Assembly: GCF_051488665.1 (NCBI RefSeq)
Contig: NZ_JBPSEG010000005.1
Coordinates: forward strand, 124,001-188,000
DNA from: Melioribacter sp051488665
Lineage (GTDB): Bacteria; Bacteroidota; Ignavibacteria; Ignavibacteriales; Melioribacteraceae
Length of the DNA: 64,000 bases
Direction of reading: 5' to 3'
The notes under the pieces are model-generated. The model ran no database searches. It had not been told where the DNA came from and saw nothing but the letters and a program-made list of their open reading frames with translations. Position numbers and translations under genes: made by a program. Shown piece after piece: positions 54,793 to 63,874 of the stretch. Within the stretch, counting starts at the first letter, position 1. Each line of letters starts with the position of its first letter.

Positions 54793-57189
54793 CTATTTAT
54801 TGGCGGTTTCGATTGTTTTGCCCATTAATACTTTAACGCGACAAATTTTCTTATCCGTCAAAGGCAATTTATTTCCTTCTATTTCTTTTTCGTCAATCAT
54901 TATGTAAGAGATACCGGATTGAACATTGTCCGGATTTTCTATTTCGATAATATATTTTGCGCCTCTGAATATACGTTCTACGCGAATATAATTCCATGAA
55001 GCGGGTATAACCGGGTCTACGATTAAACCGTCGTAATCGGGTCTTACTCCCGCAATATAATCATAAAACACACGATACATCCATGCGGCTGTTCCGGTCT
55101 GCCAGGAATGGCTCGCTTTTCCCGGAGAGGAATGTTCGTCGCTTGTAATATATTGAGAATAAACGTACGGTTCGGCTTGATAAATGTCCGGGTCGACGCG
55201 GTTCGGCAGAAGTTTTCTGAAATAGTCGTATGCTCTGTCGCCGTTTCTCATAATACATTCGGCTTGAATGAGCCAGGTAACAGGATGACAGAATACGGCT
55301 CCGTTTTCTTTTTTGCCGGGAACGCATCGCGTAACCAGTCCGATATTCGGGTCGATTTCTTTAAAAGCCGGAGCGCAAATTTTCGGGCCATATTCGCTGT
55401 CGAGGTGTTTTTTGACGCTGTCGAGCGCCTGCCTTATTTTAGATTTGTCCGGCAGATTCGAAATTGCAGCCCAGCTTTGCGTGTTTACGAAAATTTTTCC
55501 TTCTTTCGATTTATTGGAACCGATTACCATGCCTCCGTTGCCGAACGCTCTTATGAACCAATCGCCGTCCCAACAAAATTGATTAATATTTCTTCTAATT
55601 TCGTCTCGTAATTTTATTATATCGGCAATATTTTCGACCTTAAGAAATTGGAAAAGTTCAATCAATTTATTGAGCATTGCTACATAGAACATAGCGCCCC
55701 ACACGCTTTCGCCTCCGTCGTCGCCCCCGATATAATCGAGGGTGTCATTCCAATCGCCGCGTCCGAATACAGGCAAATTGTGGCGCCCCAGATTATTTTT
55801 CATGAAATTAACGACCGCCAGCAAATGCTCCAGGACCGTGCCGTCATTTTTATCTACAAAAGAGACTTTCTCCTTAAGAATGGAGTAATCGCCCGTTTCT
55901 TTAATATATTCCGTTACTGCCAGAATATACCAGCCGGGGTCGTCGCAATGACGCGTTAATTCTCCTTTGCCATCGTCATAAAAGTGATGGTATACTCTTC
56001 CGTCTGAAAACATTTGGCGAGATAAAAGCAGAATCCGTTCCTTTGCTTTTTCAGGATGCGCAATTGTTACGGCTATTACATCCTGAGAAGTATCTCTGAA
56101 ACCGTATCCCCTGCTGATTCCCCAATAATAATAACTCGCCACCCTGCCGACATCGAAAGCTACTTTAGCCTGATACGGCACCCAATTATTCATAAATATA
56201 TTAACATTTTTATCCGGGGTTTCAACTCGTGTGTGTCCCAGGAATTCTGTCCAATAATTCTCAATTTCTTTGAATGATCTTTCAATATACCCGGGTTGAA
56301 CTATTTTGGGGATATCATTTTTCTTTTCATCGAACCGCTCCTTCGGCAGAACGCCTAAAGAAAAAACCACATTCTCAGATTTATCGCTGTCCAATTCAAG
56401 TCTTATGTTTATTGCGCCCACTACGTTTCCATAGTCCGTACCGGAGTTAGAAAATTTGTCGTCGGTTATCGCGATTGGTTTTTCTTCATTGTTATAAAAG
56501 CCGAGAAATCTTTCCCTCAGAGTTTCGTATCGGTTTATCGGTAAATTGGACGTAAAAAAAGCCCACTGATTCCACTCTTTATTTTCCTGCTGTTGAGTGC
56601 CGTTGGTTTCTGTAACCCAATAAGTTTTTGTTGCAAAAAGGGCGTTCAAATCTTTGTCGAAATATGCTCTGTTAAAATGCTGGTCGTCGCATTGATTGAT
56701 CAAATCTATAAGTCCGTGACCCAAAGCAAATTCCACATAACCGGTAACAGACAGACGGCGTTTCTTTCCGGATTTATTTGTAAGAACAACATTCCAGACT
56801 TCATGATTATAATTCATCGGTACGAAATAAGTAACGCGGGCATGAATTCCTTCCACAAACGATTCGATGACGGTATAACCCAAGCCGTGAATAACCTTGT
56901 AGGCTTTAGGATCGTAACCGGCAGGCTGCCAGCTCAATGTCCAAATTTTCCCGGTTTCTTCGTCTTTAACATAAATATATTTTCCGGGCCTGTCGGAAGG
57001 CACATCATTTATCCGATATCTCGTAATCCTTCCGTGTAACGGGCTCTTAATATAACTGATGCCGCCGGCATTATTGGAAACAGTAGAAAAATATTCACCG
57101 TTATAGATATAATTTATCCACGGGGTAGGAGTTTTAACATTTGTTATAATATACTCCTTTCCATCCTCGGAAAAATGACCGTAATTCAT
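54793..57189 (-). CDS. GH94 beta-glycoside phosphorylase (cellobiose/chitobiose phosphorylase type)
   Basis: 798 residues, no signal peptide. N-terminal beta-sandwich (NAGGISYIKSPLHGRITRYR), helical linker, then (alpha/alpha)6 barrel with GRVASYYYWGISRGYGFRDT (348-367), DTSQDVI and catalytic acid Asp482 in FGRGDWNDTLDYIG, and the small C-terminal sandwich DGLIVDPVIPASW. Length and the YGFRDTSQD motif fit the chitobiose/cellobiose phosphorylase branch. If the N-glycan route is right, N,N'-diacetylchitobiose is the natural substrate. Sequence alone does not separate it from cellobiose phosphorylase. First gene of block D; upstream 187 nt have a lone half-site ACGTAAAAT but no full palindrome. 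Confidence 0.9.
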   Translation of the reverse strand: MNYGHFSEDGKEYIITNVKTPTPWINYIYNGEYFSTVSNNAGGISYIKSPLHGRITRYRINDVPSDRPGKYIYVKDEETGKIWTLSWQPAGYDPKAYKVIHGLGYTVIESFVEGIHARVTYFVPMNYNHEVWNVVLTNKSGKKRRLSVTGYVEFALGHGLIDLINQCDDQHFNRAYFDKDLNALFATKTYWVTETNGTQQQENKEWNQWAFFTSNLPINRYETLRERFLGFYNNEEKPIAITDDKFSNSGTDYGNVVGAINIRLELDSDKSENVVFSLGVLPKERFDEKKNDIPKIVQPGYIERSFKEIENYWTEFLGHTRVETPDKNVNIFMNNWVPYQAKVAFDVGRVASYYYWGISRGYGFRDTSQDVIAVTIAHPEKAKERILLLSRQMFSDGRVYHHFYDDGKGELTRHCDDPGWYILAVTEYIKETGDYSILKEKVSFVDKNDGTVLEHLLAVVNFMKNNLGRHNLPVFGRGDWNDTLDYIGGDDGGESVWGAMFYVAMLNKLIELFQFLKVENIADIIKLRDEIRRNINQFCWDGDWFIRAFGNGGMVIGSNKSKEGKIFVNTQSWAAISNLPDKSKIRQALDSVKKHLDSEYGPKICAPAFKEIDPNIGLVTRCVPGKKENGAVFCHPVTWLIQAECIMRNGDRAYDYFRKLLPNRVDPDIYQAEPYVYSQYITSDEHSSPGKASHSWQTGTAAWMYRVFYDYIAGVRPDYDGLIVDPVIPASWNYIRVERIFRGAKYIIEIENPDNVQSGISYIMIDEKEIEGNKLPLTDKKICRVKVLMGKTIETANK

Positions 57190-57376
57190 TTCTTAGCTCC
57201 ACAAAGAAAGTAATATGAATCAGTATATTTTTTTCTAAAAATAACTAAACGTAAAATTAGGCTTTAATTCCTTAAATAGCAAATAAAATTTAGCAACCCG
57301 TTCATTGATTAATCTGATTTGTACAGAATAAAAGGCAGGTTATTTTTATAATAAAAAATATTAGCTTGCGACCTCA

Positions 57377-58825
57377 TTATTTTACATAAACCATCTTCCC
57401 TACCATTCCCTCTGACATATTTGTTGTAGTAAATCTGTAAAAATAGACGCCGCTGGTTAAATTACTTCCCAGATTTGCCGTCTCGAACACATATCGATGC
57501 CAGCCTTCCGGTTTGTACTCATCCAGCAGAAGCTCTATTTCTTTCCCTGTGATGTTATATAATTTCATCGAGACACGGCTCGCTTTTTTCAAGTAATAAT
57601 CGATTATTGTGCTGCCGTTGAAAGGATTCGGATAATTTTGAAGGAGTCGCGTTTCCGCGGGAATTTCATTTTGCCCTACAGAAACGGGCGCGTCAACGAA
57701 TTTATAGATTCTGCCGTTAGAATAATTCGCAAAATAGAGCTCGTTTTCCTCGTCCGTTCCGAAAGTTGAAACAGCATAGTCGGTGTCGAACAATAAATTA
57801 TTAATCGCAGAACCGTCATTTATTTCAAGCGACCAGATGTTTCCGGATACGAAATCGGCATATATATACTTACCTTCGAGTTCCCCTGCGTCATTACCTC
57901 TGTAAACGTATCCGCCCGTTACAGACCATCCTCCCTTTTCATTGTGTCCGTATTCCCAAACGGGCATAGTCAATCCCGTCGTGTCGCAATTGCTTGTAGG
58001 ATTATAACAATGAAAGCCTTCCATAATACGCCAACCGTAATTTTTCCCTTTTTCGATAAGATCGATTTCTTCCCATTTATTCTGTCCTACGTCCGCCGCC
58101 CAGAGCAAACCGGTAACGGGATCGTAACTGAATCTCCAAACATTGCGCAATCCGTATGCATAAATTTCTCCTCTGGCGTCCGGATTATTTACAAAAGGAT
58201 TGTCTTCGGGTATCGAATAATTTTTCCCTTCGTCTTTCTTATCGATGTCGATGCGCAATATTTTTCCAAGGAGCGAATTTAAATTCTGGGCGTTATTTTG
58301 AGGATCGCCCGCCGAACCTCCGTCGCCGGTCGAGATGTAAAGGTAACCGTCCCGGCAAAATAAAATTTGACCTCCGTTGTGATTTGAATACGGCTGCTGA
58401 AATTCGAGCAGTATTTCTTCGCTCGACTCCAACGCTTCCGTATGAGTATCGTCAGTTCTGAATCTCGACACAACGGTTCTTCTCGGATTGTCCGCGGTAT
58501 AATTAACAAAGAATTCTCCGTTGTTTTTAAAATCGGGATGAAACGCCAGTCCCAGCAATCCCTGTTCGCCTCCGAATAAGACTTTGTCGCTTATGTCGAG
58601 AAAAACTTTTTTTGAATTTACATCCCTTTTATTTTCTAAAGCATAGATGATGCCCGGCTGCGATACTACAAAGATCCTGTTGCTTCCGTCGCCTGCGTTT
58701 TGGATATCCACGGGATAATCCACCTCGATATTTGGAAATGCAAGTTCAATTTTCAGTTGGGCTTTGTTACTTTTGCAACCGAGAATAAATAATACTGCGA
58801 CGAATAAAAAAATCCACTTTTTCAT
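57377..58825 (-). CDS. PQQ-dependent sugar dehydrogenase-like beta-propeller with lipobox and type IX sorting domain
   Basis: 482 residues. Residues about 30-370 form a glucose/sorbosone dehydrogenase-like six-bladed propeller: GDGSNRIFVVSQPGIIYALE, GGEQGLLGLAFHPDFKNNGE, NHNGGQILFCRDGYLYISTG and EIYAYGLRNVWRFSYDPVTG. The N-terminus is a lipoprotein signal (MKKWIFLFVAVLFILGCKSN, Cys17) yet the C-terminus (LLQNYPNPFNGSTIIDYYLK, MVGKMVYVK) is a type IX sorting domain; normally a protein has one or the other. PQQ use is not proven and the protein might only bind. Divergent from the gene at 58907 across 81 nt. Confidence 0.88.
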   Translation of the reverse strand: MKKWIFLFVAVLFILGCKSNKAQLKIELAFPNIEVDYPVDIQNAGDGSNRIFVVSQPGIIYALENKRDVNSKKVFLDISDKVLFGGEQGLLGLAFHPDFKNNGEFFVNYTADNPRRTVVSRFRTDDTHTEALESSEEILLEFQQPYSNHNGGQILFCRDGYLYISTGDGGSAGDPQNNAQNLNSLLGKILRIDIDKKDEGKNYSIPEDNPFVNNPDARGEIYAYGLRNVWRFSYDPVTGLLWAADVGQNKWEEIDLIEKGKNYGWRIMEGFHCYNPTSNCDTTGLTMPVWEYGHNEKGGWSVTGGYVYRGNDAGELEGKYIYADFVSGNIWSLEINDGSAINNLLFDTDYAVSTFGTDEENELYFANYSNGRIYKFVDAPVSVGQNEIPAETRLLQNYPNPFNGSTIIDYYLKKASRVSMKLYNITGKEIELLLDEYKPEGWHRYVFETANLGSNLTSGVYFYRFTTTNMSEGMVGKMVYVK

Positions 58826-58906
58826 ATCTCATCCTTTCTTATTAATTTTTCCGTACTGGTTTTATATGCAATAGCAACCTAACTACGAGATATCCGGGAA
58901 GACAGA

Positions 58907-59437
58907 ATGAAAATAATTAAACTTTCATTAATATGCATCCTGTTATGCGCATATATACAAGTTGATGCGCAAATCGCTAAAATCGGAATAGGAGCGGGCG
59001 GAGGCACAATCAAAGGGAATTCGGCGTCGGTAGGTTCTTTGAGCGGCGCAATATTTATCGATACGGATATTTTATTCCCAGATTATATCAACATTCGGGG
59101 GGGCTTTCTGTTTTCAAGAAAAGCCGAATATTTTCTTCCTGAGAACCGCAAAGGAAGATATTATCCGTTCGTCAAATCTTTCTATTTAAAAGCCGTTACC
59201 GAGCAGAACCTTTACGGGATTTCTTACATTGAAGAAGGGATCGGAATTGCGGCTATTAACGACCGTACTTTTTCGGATGTCGATTACTGGGAACCCGGAA
59301 TAACATTCAGCATTAACGCTGGAATTAAACCGACGCGTCATTCACGATTTTCAATCGGCATTGATTACGGATTGGGACTTACACGCACAAACGCAACTTA
59401 TTACTCTTTCCTGCTTTCTTACGCTTATCAATTATGA
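58907..59437 (+). CDS. Small exported barrel-like protein, unknown function
   Basis: 176 residues with a signal peptide (MKIIKLSLICILLCAYIQVDAQ). The mature part alternates hydrophobic and polar residues and ends with FLLSYAYQL, consistent with an 8-stranded outer-membrane barrel. Glycine-rich first strand GIGAGGGTIKGNS. Not recognised beyond that. It ends 2 nt from the convergent CM-PDT-DAHPS gene. Confidence 0.65.
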   Translation: MKIIKLSLICILLCAYIQVDAQIAKIGIGAGGGTIKGNSASVGSLSGAIFIDTDILFPDYINIRGGFLFSRKAEYFLPENRKGRYYPFVKSFYLKAVTEQNLYGISYIEEGIGIAAINDRTFSDVDYWEPGITFSINAGIKPTRHSRFSIGIDYGLGLTRTNATYYSFLLSYAYQL

Positions 59438-59438
59438 A

Positions 59439-61487
59439 TCAGATATTATAAAGATCTTTCATAAGCGATTCGAACTGCTCGAAATAGAGCGCCTGGTCGG
59501 GGTCGCTCAAAGCGTTGGGCGGATCGGGATGAAATTCAACCATAATGCCGTGCGCTCCTACCACTTTTGCCGCTTTTGCAAGAGGAATCACTTTATTCCG
59601 TTCGCCGATGGCATGCGACGGGTCAACTATAACAGGCAAATGCGTCAATTCTTTTAGTACTGGAATGGCGCTCAGGTCGAGAGTGTTCCTGGTGGCTGTT
59701 TCGAAAGTCCTTATCCCGCGTTCGCATAATATCACCTGTCTGTTGCCTTGCGACAGGATATACTCCGCAGCGTTAAGCCATTCGTCAATCGAAGCGCTTA
59801 ATCCCCTTTTAAGCATAACCGGTTTATGTGTTTTGCCCACTTCTTTCAACAGAGCAAAGTTTTGCATATTCCGCGCGCCGATTTGCAGTATATCGGAATG
59901 CTTGGCGACTTCTTCAACTTGATCGGTATCCATCACTTCGGTTATTACGGGAAGCTCATAATACTTTCCGGCTTCTTCCAGCAGCCTCAGTCCTTCGTAG
60001 CCGAGTCCTTGAAAACTGTAAGGCGAAGTACGCGGTTTAAAACATCCGCCGCGCAAAATATGGGCTCCCGATTCTTTGGCTTCAAGAGCGCATTTCATTA
60101 TCATTTCTTCGCCTTCGACCGAACAGGGACCGGCAATAACGACAAAATTATCTCCTCCGATAATGACATTCTTCACCTTAATAACAGTATCCTCGCTTTT
60201 ATAATCGCGGCTGGCAAGGCGATAACTTTTTGAAGACTTTTTAACAGCCGGCGCGCTTTCCTTTTCGGATGATTTTACGGAAAGCTTCTTTTTCTCTTCT
60301 TTGTCGATAAAAGCAAAATTCAACTGAGTTTTTTCGAGTTCCTGAGAAGGATATGTGCCCAATATTTTCATAAATCGAGTATACTGCCCCAACTCGTCGA
60401 GCGCTTTTTGAACTGTTTCGTTCGCGGTATTGCCTTCGAAATCGAGATAAAACATCTCTTCCCAAGGATTTCCGAGTATGGGACGGGACTCGAGTTTTGT
60501 TAAATTAATATTGTATTTTCTGAATACGTTCAATGCGTCGACGAGCGAACCCGGCGTATGGGACGTAGCCAATACAATTGAAGTTTTACACGGTATTCTT
60601 TCGTCAACCATAAGAGGTTTTCTAGAGGCTATCAAAAACCTTGTATAATTCCCGGGTTGATTGGCAATATCTTTTCTCAGGATTTTCAGTTTGAAATATC
60701 GGGCGGCTTCCTCGCTGGCAATGGCAGCGTGATAAATGTTTCCCTCTTCTTTAATTTTTTGAACGGACATGGCTGTGTCGTCAAAATATTCGATAGCCGC
60801 GTTCGGAATTTGTTCCAGGAACTTGCTGCACTGCGCCGCCGCCTGATAATGGGCGTACACTTTTTTTATTTTCTGAAGCGGAACGTCTTCCAAAGCAACG
60901 AAGCAGTGTTTGACCTGAAATTTTTCTTCGCCCACTATCGAAAGAGTCGTATGAAGCAATAGATCGTAAACTTCGTTTATGCCGCCGGACGTAGTATTTT
61001 CGATCGGAAGCGCGGCAAAATCGGCTTCTCCTTTTTCAGCCGCTTCCACTACTTCGTCGAATCTGCGTTTGAATACAAAATTCAGTTTATATCCGCTGCC
61101 TGCAAAAAATTTCTGAGTAGCCAGATAACTGTAAGAGCCTTCGATTCCCTGAATTGCAACCGAAACTATTTTCTTTTTTTCTTCGCTTTTATTTATCAGA
61201 TTTTGAATATAAGACTGCTGCAGCCGCACCGAATCTTCTATAATCTCGTAATATACTTTCGTTACGTAATTGGCGTCGAGACCGGCTTTCTTGCCGAGTT
61301 TAACGAGTCTTTTTAACAGTTCTTCTTCCCGCTTTTGATCGCGTATGGGCGCTTTATTGCTCTCTTTTGCGAGTATAACTTCTTTACTTAGCTGTCTTCT
61401 TTCTGCAAGAAGCGTAATAATACTTTCGTCAATCTTATTGATTTTCTCTCTAATTGTATTGAGATCATATTTTGATTTACGGGGCAT
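59439..61487 (-). CDS. Chorismate mutase / prephenate dehydratase / ACT / DAHP synthase fusion
   Basis: 682 residues. CM domain (AroQ type) at about 5-95: LNTIREKINKIDESIITLLAE. Prephenate dehydratase at about 108-292: AIQGIEGSYS, LPIENTTSGGINEVYDL and NYTRF (280-284). ACT domain at about 300-385 with GSLV (313-316) and ESRP (333-336), the phenylalanine-binding elements. Charged linker to about 430. Class I-beta DAHP synthase at about 435-682: AGPCSVEG (452-459), KPRTSPYSFQG (484-494), ARNMQNF, MLKRG and DPSHAIGER. One polypeptide thus holds the first step of the shikimate pathway and the last two to phenylpyruvate. No TyrA or other aro gene is adjacent. It is unusual; no frameshift or stop is seen across the junctions. 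Confidence 0.95.
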   Translation of the reverse strand: MPRKSKYDLNTIREKINKIDESIITLLAERRQLSKEVILAKESNKAPIRDQKREEELLKRLVKLGKKAGLDANYVTKVYYEIIEDSVRLQQSYIQNLINKSEEKKKIVSVAIQGIEGSYSYLATQKFFAGSGYKLNFVFKRRFDEVVEAAEKGEADFAALPIENTTSGGINEVYDLLLHTTLSIVGEEKFQVKHCFVALEDVPLQKIKKVYAHYQAAAQCSKFLEQIPNAAIEYFDDTAMSVQKIKEEGNIYHAAIASEEAARYFKLKILRKDIANQPGNYTRFLIASRKPLMVDERIPCKTSIVLATSHTPGSLVDALNVFRKYNINLTKLESRPILGNPWEEMFYLDFEGNTANETVQKALDELGQYTRFMKILGTYPSQELEKTQLNFAFIDKEEKKKLSVKSSEKESAPAVKKSSKSYRLASRDYKSEDTVIKVKNVIIGGDNFVVIAGPCSVEGEEMIMKCALEAKESGAHILRGGCFKPRTSPYSFQGLGYEGLRLLEEAGKYYELPVITEVMDTDQVEEVAKHSDILQIGARNMQNFALLKEVGKTHKPVMLKRGLSASIDEWLNAAEYILSQGNRQVILCERGIRTFETATRNTLDLSAIPVLKELTHLPVIVDPSHAIGERNKVIPLAKAAKVVGAHGIMVEFHPDPPNALSDPDQALYFEQFESLMKDLYNI

Positions 61488-61635
61488 TTCCTCAACCGAT
61501 AATTTATTAGTTGCGAATCTAAAAAAAATATACGCCTAAAAAAAGACATTTTAACAGATTACCCAAAAAACGAAAGATTTAGCGGACTTTCAAAAAGCAT
61601 AATAATACAATAATATCCTTAATATTATTTTTTTA

Positions 61636-61664
61636 TTGACTTATTTTCTTTTAAAATCTAATTT
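61636..61664 (+). promoter_or_regulatory. Possible sigma-70-type promoter of the hyb-like operon
   Basis: TTGACT at 61636-61641, a 17-nt AT-rich spacer and TAATTT at 61659-61664, about 75 nt upstream of the first gene of the iron-sulfur/NrfD operon. The -10 match is poor (three of six), so this is a weak candidate only. A strong Shine-Dalgarno (AAGGAGG) precedes the start codon at 61737. Confidence 0.25.
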
Positions 61665-61736
61665 AGAATAAGATAATAAACTCTATTTAGTAATTTTAAA
61701 GTCGTTGCTTGCGGCTTTGACTCACAAGGAGGAAAA

Positions 61737-62639
61737 ATGCCGAAACAAACAAGAAGGAATTTTATCAAAACCGCGGCGGCTGCAGGCTCCGTAATTGCAG
61801 GACTGCCAAAGAAATCAAACGCCGCTCCGAAAAACATTTTATCCGAAGACAGAATGGGCGTGCTGGTTGATACGACTGTATGCGTAGGATGCAGAAAATG
61901 CGAATGGGCTTGCAAAACGGCTCATAATATGCCAACACCCTCTCTGGAATCTTACGACAACAGAGAGGCGATGAAAAAAATGCGTCGTCCCGACCATACT
62001 ACTTTGACTGTCGTTAACGAATATGAATTCGACGACTATCCCAAGTTTCCGATCGACGTAAAAGTTCAGTGTATGCATTGCGACCGTCCCGCATGCGTTT
62101 CCGCTTGTATCGTCGGCGCATTTTCTAAAGAAGAAAACGGCAGCGTAATCTGGGATACGAATAAGTGCATCGGCTGCCGTTATTGTATGGTTGCCTGCCC
62201 GTTCCAAATTCCCGCTTTCGAATATCACAAAGCTATTCAACCGGAAATCAAAAAATGCGATTTCTGTTTCGACAGAACTTCAAAAGGCAGGCTGCCGGCA
62301 TGCGTTGAAATTTGCCCGATGGAAGCCCTTACATACGGCAGAAGAAAAGACTTGATTGACGTTGCGCGGCGTAAAATCGAACTCTATCCCGACAGATACA
62401 TTAATCACATTTACGGCGAAACCGAAGTCGGCGGCACCGCTTGGCTCTATCTTGCAAGCAGAAAATTCGAAGATTTGCAATTCCCCAAATTGGGCGAAAG
62501 TCCGGCGCCGGGCGTTACCGAAGCTATTCAACACGGTATATTCGCCTACTTCCTGCCCCCGATTGCATTGTATGCACTGCTGGGCGGAGTAATGTGGATA
62601 AATAAAAATCGCAAAAAATCAGAAGAGGGGGAAGAATAA
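61737..62639 (+). CDS. HybA-like periplasmic iron-sulfur protein
   Basis: 300 residues, Tat-type signal (TRRNFIKTAAAAGSVIAGLP). Sixteen cysteines suited to four [4Fe-4S] clusters: 49/52/55/59, 112/115/120/124, 144/147/150/154 and 174/177/189/193 (CVGCRKCEWAC, CMHCDRPACVSAC, CIGCRYCMVAC, CDFC and CVEIC). A C-terminal TM helix (about 270-288) anchors it, as in HybA. It passes electrons between a membrane NrfD/HybB protein and a periplasmic enzyme (hydrogenase, or another oxidoreductase). Ribosome binding site AAGGAGG. First gene of an operon with the next two. Confidence 0.92.
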   Translation: MPKQTRRNFIKTAAAAGSVIAGLPKKSNAAPKNILSEDRMGVLVDTTVCVGCRKCEWACKTAHNMPTPSLESYDNREAMKKMRRPDHTTLTVVNEYEFDDYPKFPIDVKVQCMHCDRPACVSACIVGAFSKEENGSVIWDTNKCIGCRYCMVACPFQIPAFEYHKAIQPEIKKCDFCFDRTSKGRLPACVEICPMEALTYGRRKDLIDVARRKIELYPDRYINHIYGETEVGGTAWLYLASRKFEDLQFPKLGESPAPGVTEAIQHGIFAYFLPPIALYALLGGVMWINKNRKKSEEGEE

Positions 62640-63874
62640 TGGAAGATTACATGAAACCGGCTCCGCTTAAAACCAAATACTTTACTCCCGGAGTAATAAT
62701 CATTTTTGCTTTTGCAACTGTCGGAATTTTGTTTTTGCTGGCAAGGTTAATATTCGGACTCGGCGCGGTGACAAATTTAAGCAATCAATATCCGTGGGGA
62801 ATCTGGATTGGAATCGACGTTGCAGCCGGAGTGGCTCTTGCCGCAGGCGGGTTTACAACCGCCGCTCTCGGTCACATTATGCACAAAGAAGAATATCACG
62901 TAATCGTGCGCCCGGCTCTTCTTACCGCTCTGCTCGGCTACACTTTTGTGGCTTTCAGCGTGGCGATGGATCTCGGCAGATGGTATTATATATGGCACCC
63001 GCTCATTATGTGGAACGGAAATTCCGTATTGTTCGAAGTCGGTATGTGCGTTATGGCTTATCTTACTGTTCTTTATATCGAATTCATTCCGATTGTTACC
63101 GAAAGATTCATCGGCAGAGTTAATCTCCCGGGATTTCTTTCGGCTTTAAACAAACCCGTCGATTCTCTGCTGAGAATACTCGATAAAACTCTCAATAAAA
63201 CCATGTTCATATTTATTATTGCAGGGGTCGTACTTTCGTGTCTGCATCAATCGTCCTTGGGAACGTTGATGGTAATTGCCGGATCCAAAATGCACCCTCT
63301 CTGGCAAACTCCGATTCTGCCGCTGCTATTTCTCCTGTCGGCAATCTCGGTAGGATTTCCGATGGTAATTTTCGAATCGCTCATTACTTCGAAATCTTTC
63401 GGTTTAAAACCCGAGATGAAAGTACTTTCAAATCTCGGCACGATGGTCGCTCCTTTGCTCGGCATTTATCTCGCATTTAAACTCGGCGACATGGTAATAC
63501 GCCAAACTTTCGTTTATCTCAACGAGTTAAGCGTAGAAAGCGTTCTGTTTTTAATCGAAATTTTCTTCGGAATTATAATTCCTCTCAGAATATTTCTTTC
63601 GCCTAAGCTCACAAAAACACGCGCCGGACTTTTTATCGGCTCGGCTCTCGTTATATTCGGAGTATTACTCAACAGGATTAACAATTTTATTATAGCTTAT
63701 AATCCTCCTTATAAATACGCAGCTTATTTCCCGTCAATCGGAGAGATACTCGTTACGCTCGGATTTGTTGCGCTTGAAATTCTTCTGTTCCGCGCTTTTG
63801 TGATGATATTCCCGATTGTATCCGTACCTCAGCCAGTGGCTTCCAAAACTAAATTTTTTATCAGAGGTAAATAA
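62639..63874 (+). CDS. HybB/NrfD-type membrane quinone-interacting protein
   Basis: 411 residues with about ten TM helices, NrfD/PsrC superfamily, HybB-like. Segments NQYPWGIWIGIDVAAGVALAAGG-like (about 45-66), GHIMHKEEYHVIVRPALLTA, GRWYYIWHPLIMWNGNSVLFE and HQSSLGTLMVIAGSKMHPLW. These proteins bind the menaquinone pool and link it to an iron-sulfur partner, often as proton-translocating parts. Its start codon shares one base with the stop of the HybA-like gene, so translation is coupled; its stop in turn shares one base with the start of the following cytochrome gene. Confidence 0.92.
   Translation: MEDYMKPAPLKTKYFTPGVIIIFAFATVGILFLLARLIFGLGAVTNLSNQYPWGIWIGIDVAAGVALAAGGFTTAALGHIMHKEEYHVIVRPALLTALLGYTFVAFSVAMDLGRWYYIWHPLIMWNGNSVLFEVGMCVMAYLTVLYIEFIPIVTERFIGRVNLPGFLSALNKPVDSLLRILDKTLNKTMFIFIIAGVVLSCLHQSSLGTLMVIAGSKMHPLWQTPILPLLFLLSAISVGFPMVIFESLITSKSFGLKPEMKVLSNLGTMVAPLLGIYLAFKLGDMVIRQTFVYLNELSVESVLFLIEIFFGIIIPLRIFLSPKLTKTRAGLFIGSALVIFGVLLNRINNFIIAYNPPYKYAAYFPSIGEILVTLGFVALEILLFRAFVMIFPIVSVPQPVASKTKFFIRGK

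Noticed and set aside
43768..57376. SusD-like gene near the TonB receptor
   Set aside because: Every substantial reading frame in block D was assigned to another family; none has a SusD-type helical lipoprotein sequence.
57190..57376. Operator palindrome upstream of GH94
   Set aside because: Only a half-site (ACGTAAAAT near 57249) is present, without a matching second arm.
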